Of a stretch of 64,000 bases of DNA, positions 56,797-64,000 are shown piece after piece. Both the position numbers and the translations under genes were made by a program. Under the pieces are notes generated by a model. That model was not told the DNA's origin and searched no databases. It saw nothing but the letters and a program-made list of their open reading frames with translations. The stretch is from Actinomucor elegans (taxonomy: Eukaryota; Mucoromycota; Mucoromycetes; Mucorales; Mucoraceae). The DNA lies in contig JAMSLZ010000012.1 of NCBI GenBank assembly GCA_026027325.1, positions 310,001-374,000 of the forward strand, read 5' to 3'. Positions within the stretch are counted from its first letter, which is position 1. Every line of letters begins with the position of its first letter.

Positions 56797-58475
56797 ATGA
56801 CTCAGCACTCACCCATGTCCATCACTCAACTAGTTCATTCTTCAGAGAATGTCATCACTACGAATGATATTCAAGATCCTGATGTAAAGATAGCTGCTGA
56901 AGTATTAGGTGATATGGCAAGATTATCCAATATAAAGAAGGGTAAATAAATATATATAAATATATAATCTTTGTATTAATAATCCTATAGAAAATAAGCC
57001 TGTCATTACTTTGCCTCCATTGTCTACACCTTCTACTACACCAAGCTCACCTTTACCCACACCTACTACTTCATCATTTTCAACCAATGAAAGGCTGTCT
57101 TTCTCCAGTGAATCAACCATGGATGAGGATCATACTATGCAGCAGAGAAATTTTATTCATCGTGTATCAAACATTCCTCTCGTCAATACCGCCCTAAGAG
57201 CCTATGAAAGCTCAAAGAACTCTTCCAACGTGGTGAAATACGGTGCTGAAATGGTAGAATCCTTTGCAACTCCTATCTACGACAAATTTGGAAAACATGC
57301 CTTATCTTCAGTAGATGAATGGGGCTGTAAGCAGCTTGACAGAGTAAGAACACACCTAATAGACGAAAAGAATATGTCATCTCATTCACCTATCCCTTCA
57401 ATAGCTGGAAGAGCGTTATCCTGATTACGTTGCTCCAAAAGACGAAACAGAAGACGATGAAGACGATGCTAAATCTGCTACGTTTGCTCTGTCTCGTGCT
57501 TCTTTAAGAGATGACACAGAAGGTCTTCGTAAAAGAAGAGATTCTCGAGAAGAAACTACATGTAAGCCGCAATTGTGTATACAACTAGACTGTTATTCAC
57601 GCTATTATACTTGTCATAGATCCTCATAAAAGCAAGTCGCGTAATCCTTCTCGATCTACTTCACCACATAGACCTTACTCTATTACAAAACCAACACACA
57701 ATAGCCGTCATCGTCAAACACCTTTAGCACGTAGTAAATGGCATCAGATCGTAATGCACGCTTCCTCAGCAGCTGGCACAACTGCTGCAGTTATTAGCGA
57801 AGAAAGTATGAAATGTCTTCGATACTGTCTTTATTGGTTACAGGTACATATAATACGCACGCGCACTTTTTGATAACAAACAACTCATAACCCCAACCAA
57901 ACATTTAGTATGCTTCTCAGCATATCGATCAGCAGATGAACCTTCTTCGTACATTCTTGGTTTCTTTAGCTTCCAAATCAAACGACAAGAAAGAAACAGC
58001 CGTGACTCGAGATAATGCTTCTACTACATTAGCTGGTATCAAGAAAGAAATAGTAGATACTTTGCGTAAAGTAGTGGACGTGATATCCAAATACGCTGGT
58101 ACAGGCTTACCTGAACAAGCGAAACAGGCTGTACGTGGATTCATCTTGGCTCTTCCTACACGTTGGGCAATATTAAACTCTTCTACCACTGCTTCTCCCG
58201 CCGCCTCTCCCGCCATGAAACCGGCTGATTCAAGTGTACATGAAACCTCAGTCAAACTATTGAATTTTGGTGGGGAATCCGTCGAAATGATCAACTCAGT
58301 CGCTCATGTGTTTTCTGATACAATTGAACGCGCTGAGTTATGGTTAAGTCGTCTACGCGTAGTAGGTGTAGCTGGTGGAAGATCCACTTCTTCCTCCAGT
58401 AAACCTACCACCGCTTCTACTGACGTTGCTGCTACAAAGACGCACAGTGAACCTGAGCAAATGGATTTAAACTAA
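56797..58475 (+). CDS. OPI1: Transcriptional regulator Opi1
   Basis: Fungal repressor of inositol/phospholipid biosynthesis genes; in yeast it is tethered to the ER by phosphatidic acid and Scs2 and acts on the Ino2/Ino4 bHLH pair. 481 aa from exons 56797-56941, 56991-57343, 57405-57561, 57620-57843 and 57909-58475. Opi1 features: IAAEVLGDMARL near the N-terminus, the NVVKYGAEMVESFATPIYDKFG block, SKWHQIVMHASSAAGTTAAVISEESMKCLRYCL, and the helical C-terminal half. Ser/Thr/Pro-rich linkers lie between. The direct neighbour is an inositol polyphosphate kinase. Confidence 0.92.
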
Positions 58476-58755
58476 AACCTCATAATTGTCTATATATATA
58501 TACCTTAAAAATACAAAACCTATTTTTTTTCGCCTTATCAATCCAAAGCATCCTAGCATTCCCCTCGCCTTATCTGTAATATTCCATAAAAATATCATAT
58601 TCAAGAATAATGAATTCCTATTTGGCGAGTCTTTTCTAATTTTTTTTTCTGTCTCTACTTGGAAAAAAAAAATCTTTATTAATGCGTTCTACTATGAATA
58701 AGGTACGCTTTTCTTTCTCTTTTAAATTAAAAAAAAAAAATCCAAAAAAAAAGTT

Positions 58756-59957
58756 ATGGCCAAATCATTATCAGTCAATTCAACGCGTTATATCAAAAAG
58801 AACAGAAAGTCATCAACCCTTATACCCATCATTACACTGGTACCATACCATGATAAAGTAGGCGGCCATATTCCCATGTACCGTTTGCCTTATCATGAAG
58901 CCATTTGTAAAGCTATCACACCAAACACACAAGGAGAGAGACTCTTTTATGAGCACTTGTACTTGTATCATCCTCAATTGATTCCTTTTCTACCAAACTA
59001 TTTGGGTTCATTGAGGTTAATAAAAAAGAAATCACTATTGTATCCGTCTATTTTGAGATCTTTTGATCAAGTACAGCAGTTAAACGTTGTATTAACAGAT
59101 GAAAAAGACCTTCAAGATACAGAATATGTCGTGTTAGAAGATTTGACAGCAAGGTACAATAGACCTTGTCTACTTGATTTGAAGATGGGCACAAGACAAC
59201 ATGGTGTATATGCCAACTCTACTAAAATGGCCAGTCAAACACTAAAGTGTGAAATGTCTACAAGCCGTCAACTGGGTGTCAGGCTATGTGGTATGCAGGT
59301 AAAGATTATCAACTGTGATTTACAATTCCCCTCTCTTTTCCTATATAAAACAATACAATCATAATTCAAATAATCAATAAGACCAAAATACTATAAAGAT
59401 ACTATAAAGTACACTCCATTTCTTTACCAAAAATTAAGCTGTATATTCTATTGTTATTATTTCATTTAGTATTACATTCCTGCAGTATGCTATGTACTCA
59501 TGTTCTAACATTCATGTCTATCTACTAGGTCTATAAAACGCATACGAATACATTTGATTATCAAGACAAATACGCCGGAAGACGTTTAACAAACCAACTC
59601 CTGTTTCAAGAATCCATTTATCAATTCCTGCATGATGGCTCAAGGCTGCTGATCGAGTTAATACCAACCCTCATCTCAAAACTTTATCAACTTGAACGTT
59701 TGATCAAGAATTTGCCAGGCTATCGCTTGTATGGATCCAGTTTACTGATACTCTATGACGGCCATAATGGCAGTAATCTAGACATTAGGTTGATTGACTT
59801 TGCCAGGTGTGTAACAAGAAAGGAAATTGGAGAACGTTTGGATCAGATGACATATCCTCCTCTTTTGCCAATGGAACCAGACCATGGTTATTTAATTGGC
59901 CTTCAATCCATTATTCAAGCGTTAGAAAATATACTGGCAGCAGCTGAAACAAACTAA
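58756..59957 (+). CDS. Inositol hexakisphosphate kinase (Kcs1-like)
   Basis: Makes diphosphoinositol polyphosphates (IP7/IP8). 323 aa from exons 58756-59298 and 59529-59957. Family hallmarks: LEDLTARYNRPCLLDLKMGTRQHGVYA with the PxxxDxKxG inositol-binding motif (about residues 136-144), the QVYKT...DKYAGR block after the splice, and the metal-binding SSLLILYDG and IDFARC near the C-terminus. It is close to a minimal catalytic domain; yeast Kcs1 is about 1050 aa. The 230-nt intron is several times longer than neighbours. It begins 280 bases after OPI1 on the same strand, pairing inositol signalling with inositol gene control by position only. Confidence 0.92.
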
Positions 59958-60344
59958 CTAAGCATGTGCTTGGTATGATTGGACATTGTACGTATATTGG
60001 ATTAGCAAATAAAAATTATAATGCCCTATCACAATGAACCGTTTATCCCACGACAACAGAACAGCCGATGCTCGATTTCTATCGAATGATATTCTGCCAA
60101 TGTGAACAAAGACATGTCATGTAATCAAAGAATTCCAATCTAAATGGAGATTTCAAAAGATGCAGCATCTCATTCTGAATATCAATTAATAATCAAATGT
60201 GATATTTCCTAGATCGTCCAAGAGATCGATAGATCTACAAATTCCAGGTGACATGTATGTAATCATATGTTAGATCGTTAACATTTAGTACACGTGTTGC
60301 CAACTGATCCGTTCCAGTAAAATTCAGTGCTTTATTTTGAGCAT
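59958..60344. other. Intergenic
   Basis: 3' region of the kinase gene and AT-rich sequence with motif-like fragments (GATCGATAGATCTACAAA at about 60221) leading into the foldback element. Confidence 0.45.
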
Positions 60345-60594
60345 GGATTAGCCATCCAATGCGGCATTAAACTTGGATCGGCAGGGAGATCTATTCAATT
60401 TACAAAAGTAAAAGCCTACTATGATCAAAGCACGCAATGTAAAATATAATATTCTCTTTGTACTTTGGTCGATTGGAGATTCTAAAAAAATGCCACTCAT
60501 TAGATACAACAATAAATTCGAATTCGTCAATCAATGTAGTAAAATAGTTCTAACTTGCCCTATTTCGGAAAAAGCCCCAGGGGCATACCTTTAA

Positions 60595-60596
<2 letters not shown>

Positions 60597-60627
<31 letters not shown>
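60597..60627. repeat. Poly-T tract in left arm
   Basis: 31 T residues; the right arm does not keep this run at the matching place. Confidence 0.9.
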
Positions 60628-60631
<4 letters not shown>

Positions 60632-61217
60632 GAGCAGAAAAGTTGCATTTTGAGAGTATAGCCTTTCAATATTCTAAAAAGAATTTGCTTGATAGTATGC
60701 AAATATATCATCGTCGTTCTTTTTTTTATCTTCAGGAACAGACGAGTCAAGAACGCTTTTTTTTTTTTAAAAAAAAAAAATAGGAAAAATCGATTATTTT
60801 CCAATATAATCTGTCCTACTTGTTTTGTATGATATAAATTAAAGCATAGCCTACTTTTCATCTTACTATAAAATTTTTTTTAGGTGTATCTCAGCATTTG
60901 TATTATTATAAAGTTGGTTTAAAAAAGAATCGTAGCGACATCATCAACCACTATTACTATTCTGTCTATTACATGCTTGTTGGTTTGCGATGCTTCAATG
61001 ATTCTTTGTTGATGAAACCAGAGACCAGTATTGGAGCCCAAATAAAATGTCTCCCTATTATTTAAACCAACTTTATAATAATACAAATGCTGAGATACAC
61101 CTAAAAAAATTTTATAGTAAGATGAAAAGTAGGCTATGCTTTAATTTATATCATACAAAACAAGTAACTTTTATTCCAAAAAACAGAGATTATACTGGCG
61201 AAAAGTCGATTTTTCTT

Positions 61218-61219
<2 letters not shown>

Positions 61220-61267
<48 letters not shown>
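61220..61267. repeat. T-run followed by A-run in right arm
   Basis: About 35 T then 13 A; the left arm has the shorter equivalent (about 10 T then 12 A) near 60759-60781. Confidence 0.9.
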
Positions 61268-61615
61268 GCGTCCTTAACTCATCTTTTCCTGAAGATAAAA
61301 AAAAAAGTACGGCGATGATATGTTTGTATATTATCAAACAAGTTCTTAGCAAGAAAAGTAAACTTAAAAAATTTGGGCACTTTTTTTCCCGGAAATCAGA
61401 ATAGTTTTACATTGATCGACGGTTCGAGTTTAATTTCGCATCCGACGTCTAGTGCAAATTCAAAACGAAGTATCACTTCTGCTAGGGCCGTTCTTTGGCT
61501 GAAGAGTTATAGATATTCACTGCAAGTTGCATCCATTTCATGTAATCTCGATCTAATAAATCGATAGATCTCTCGGCCAATCTCGATTTAAAGTAGCAGC
61601 ATTTAATGCGCAGTC

Positions 61616-62298
61616 CATATGTAGAATAAACTGTTGAATTTACTAGCCTCTTTGTTTGTTTAAAGCACCTTCTTTATTTTATCTCACTAGCATTTAATAG
61701 TCGTTTGTTTGTACAAACTGAATCCAATAATGTAAAGACCTCTTGACCCGATCCCAATCAATCATCACATCTGATCAATAGTCTATACGCTGCATCTATT
61801 GGAAGCCTTGATGAAGGTGTTTTTTTTTTCTCTTGACTTTCATTTTGTGGAAAAGATATTTAGGCTACATATTTTTGTACCCAGCGCCTTCCTACCAATG
61901 AATCCAAATTATATTTATCTTGCAGCTATGAAGATCAGTTGCTCTTTCATTTTGCCTTGAGAAAAATCTTCAGTTTTTATTTTTATTATTGAACTAGAGC
62001 CATGGCTGAAACATAAGTTATCGCTAAATCAAAATATTTGCTTGGGAACAGAACAGGATACATTAAATCGAGATCCATTGTACAAAGTCTAAACATGTTT
62101 CCTTTAAAGTTAATTGATGCGCTATTGTAACGATAACAAGGCTTATTTACAAACAAAAAGAGCCATATACTGTGACACAAAGACGGCGAAATAACAAATC
62201 AGGGGAAGCTGGGAGTCAAGAGGCACAGGTTGTATGCATCAAGAGAAAAGCTTTTTTATATTTCATTCTTTATCTCCTTCTTATCTTTCACAACACAA
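61616..62298. other. Intergenic
   Basis: No gene seen between the foldback element and the thioredoxin-like gene; a weak minus-strand frame at 61986-62180 is not supported. Confidence 0.45.
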
Positions 62299-62677
62299 AT
62301 GTTCAAATCAATCATAAATATAGAAGAATTTGAAGATCTCATCCAACAAGACAAGCTTGTCGTGGTCGACTTTTGGGCCGAATTGAGCTCAACTTCCTCA
62401 TTTATGGGTCCTATATTCAAATCTCTAGCTGATCAAAATCCCGAAGTCGATTTTGGCCATGTAGATAAACATGCATTCCATGTAAGTACCCACGAAAAAG
62501 TTTTTCCCAAGACTATACGTGAGTACTTAACTATATTGATATCTCTAGCCAGTCGCAGCGAGCGCAGGAGTCACTACGACGGCTACTTATGTATACTATA
62601 GAAACGGACAAAAAGTTGGCGAGATTATAGGCGCCCGTTTGAGTGATATAATTAAACTAATAAGCAAGCTGAAATAA
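62299..62677 (+). CDS. Thioredoxin-fold protein without active-site cysteines
   Basis: 103 aa from exons 62299-62481 and 62549-62677, the standard length of a cytosolic thioredoxin. It keeps the fold's markers: LVVVDFWA strand, ...MGPIFKSLADQ helix, VDFGHVDKH and a C-terminal YRNGQKVGEIIGA...LISKL. The redox site, normally WCGPC, is replaced by a Leu/Ser/Thr-rich segment (ELSSTSSFMGP) and the whole protein has no cysteine; the cis-proline loop is also changed (TTTATY). It therefore cannot act as a disulfide reductase. Either a chaperone-like or scaffold paralogue, or a decaying copy; the intact frame and normal intron favour the first. Confidence 0.85.
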
Positions 62678-63495
62678 GACTCTCTGTCGGGTCAAGATAT
62701 TGCTTTCTTTTATGTAGACAACTTATTGCTTGCAAGAAAGCTGTATATTCACTCGTTAAAATATAACAATAACCATGATACTTTATGTTACCTATGTTTT
62801 CTTTTTTTAAAAAAAAAAGTTCAATATGCAACAATACCTACAGACTAAAGACTTGTATCTTCTAACCAATACCTGTGCTAAAGAATTCTTGTTTTTAATT
62901 TGTATCTTGCTTGATGGATTGTAACTGATATTGACTTTTGTTTCAATACGAGATTCTAGTTAAAGCTATCTATTGACAGCTTGACTAGATCGCAAAGAAT
63001 TCTTAATCATACAGTGGCATGATCAAGAAAATGAACTGGCAATACAACCCCTTGTGCTCTTCAAAGAGTCAGTGAAGCGGATTTTCAAGAGCTATCTTCA
63101 TGAAGATTCAAGTATACGTAGCCGGTTCGAACAACGATACCTATATTTCAAAGAAAATAAGTCTGGCGGCGAATAGTGTACTACTCAGTCGACTATGTCA
63201 TGTCCTACGCATGGTTCCTGCTCTTCATACTTGGCTTGATAGCGTTGACACGATGCTTCATAAACATATCTATTCATTTCACTCTGTTCCTTCTTGGAAA
63301 ACCATGTACAAGCCAAAAATAATGATTTAAACTTGATTAAGCTGCACCCACAGAGCATAGTATTACAAATAGTTTGTTATCTTCTACAGCCGCTACGCAA
63401 ACAAGACCGTACAACTCAACAGATTGGTTTTGTTATCCTAACACTATACTGAATAATAAAGTAGATGCGCCTGCTCAAGATGTTAGAGAAGTTGA

Positions 63496-63532
<37 letters not shown>

Positions 63533-64000
63533 GAAATTCAATGGCTTTTAGGTTTCTCTTTTTGATCAGCTTTAGATAGAATGTTCAATTGCTCTGCGAA
63601 CACCAACGTATCCCAATTGCCTTTGAAGTACTAGTATCAAGTATGTTCACAATCAGATCCACTAATCCACAAATATTTTCGTATCAACCCAAGTTACCAG
63701 ATGTACTCAGAAAAGTGCAAATCAAGCTAGATAGAAAGAAGATCCAATGGATACCGCATCTGTTACTTAGATAAAGAACATGGGCGTTATCTCTATCAAT
63801 ACTTTAGACTAGCCATTCTCATGGGACTCTATTGGCGCTGCTAATAGCTCTGCATCTTATTCGCATCCAGGCTTCCTAACACATCTCATTGATCGATACC
63901 AATTAGCTAGTCCATAACGGACTCAATTCAAATGGCTTCATTACTGTCATTTCTCCATTCCTCCTTGAGTATTTCTCCCTTGGTAGCGGCTTTTGCATAG
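62678..64000. other. Gene-poor end of window
   Basis: No supported gene. Around 63000-63200 one frame reads a peptide ending RIFKSYLHEDSS...YLYFKENKSGG before stops, possibly a gene relic. A 33-T run is at 63498-63530. Frames at 63100-63330 and 63589-63774 are short and unsupported. A gene may extend from beyond 64000. Confidence 0.4.
63498..63530. repeat. Poly-T tract
   Basis: 33 consecutive T residues in non-coding DNA. Confidence 0.9.

Larger units (their letters stand above)
60345..61615. mobile_element. Foldback element with long inverted repeats
   Basis: Left arm about 60345-60923, right arm about 61060-61615 in inverse orientation, 136-base loop. The innermost about 107 bases of the arms (60817-60923 and 61060-61166) are identical apart from one base in an A/T run; outward, identity falls but blocks still pair (TGAAGATAAAAAA, GATGATATRTTTG, GATCGACG/GATTGACG, AGATCTCTCGGCC/AGATCTCCCTGCC). 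The tips carry the motif found elsewhere in the window. Arms contain T and A runs. No transposase frame is present, so this looks like a non-autonomous foldback or MITE-like element. Its transcript would form a long hairpin. Confidence 0.75.

Noticed and set aside
61417..61432. GGTTCGAG-like sequence resembling a tRNA B box
   Set aside because: No cloverleaf can be drawn around it; it is part of the foldback right arm. No tRNA was found anywhere in the window.

Overview
The window looks like nuclear DNA of a filamentous fungus of the Mucoromycota, most likely Mucorales. It is AT-rich, with ordinary eukaryotic genes on both strands, many short introns (mostly 45-75 nt, GT-AG, CTAAC/CTAAT-like branch sites just before the acceptor), Q-, N- and S-rich low-complexity tails, and long intergenic stretches full of T or A runs. 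There are no operons, no bacterial signals, no CRISPR and no tRNA or rRNA that I can see. The lineage is inferred from gene content and from memory of mucoralean proteins, not from a search.

Left part (1-13 kb): ribosomal protein eL24 (+) with a one-nucleotide exon; a gene-poor 2.3 kb with a degenerate repeat; a small basic protein (+); a secreted Cys-rich protein (-); a multi-KH vigilin/Scp160-like protein (-); ALG10 glucosyltransferase (+); SNW1/Prp45 splicing factor (-).

Middle (13-35 kb): a lineage-specific nine-exon gene (+); a 449-bp tandem repeat array; a tetraspan SUR7/PalI-like protein and a single-pass membrane protein with an Asn tail (both +); a stand-alone GNL3/Grn1-type N-terminal domain protein (-); GTP cyclohydrolase II (-); Dhh1/DDX6 (+); a 67-aa protein (+); a Bsd2/NDFIP-type adaptor (-); homogentisate dioxygenase (+) convergent with a GYF-less LIN1/CD2BP2 homologue (-).

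Right part (35-64 kb): neutral-sphingomyelinase-like phosphodiesterase (+); an 89-aa basic protein (-); an APC permease with a GC-AG intron (+); alpha-tubulin (-); a bHLH factor (+); neurochondrin (+); a 50-aa membrane protein (-); RBX1 (+) convergent with an FMP32/DUF1640 protein (-); ZMAT5/U11-U12 20K (-) divergent from OPI1 (+), which is followed by an inositol hexakisphosphate kinase (+); a 1.27-kb inverted-repeat (foldback) element; and a thioredoxin-fold protein without any cysteine.

The genes do not form one pathway. Recurring themes are RNA processing and ribosome biogenesis (eL24, SNW1, LIN1, ZMAT5, Dhh1, KH protein, Grn1-domain protein) and membrane lipid/inositol biology (OPI1, IP6 kinase, sphingomyelinase-like enzyme, bHLH). 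The observations most worth checking are the 1-nt exon in eL24, the foldback element with its dispersed terminal motif, the presence of a minor-spliceosome protein, and the domain- or residue-less paralogues (GYF-less LIN1, Cys-less thioredoxin, GTPase-less Grn1 protein). All gene models come from reading splice sites by eye; lengths divide by three in every model given as complete.
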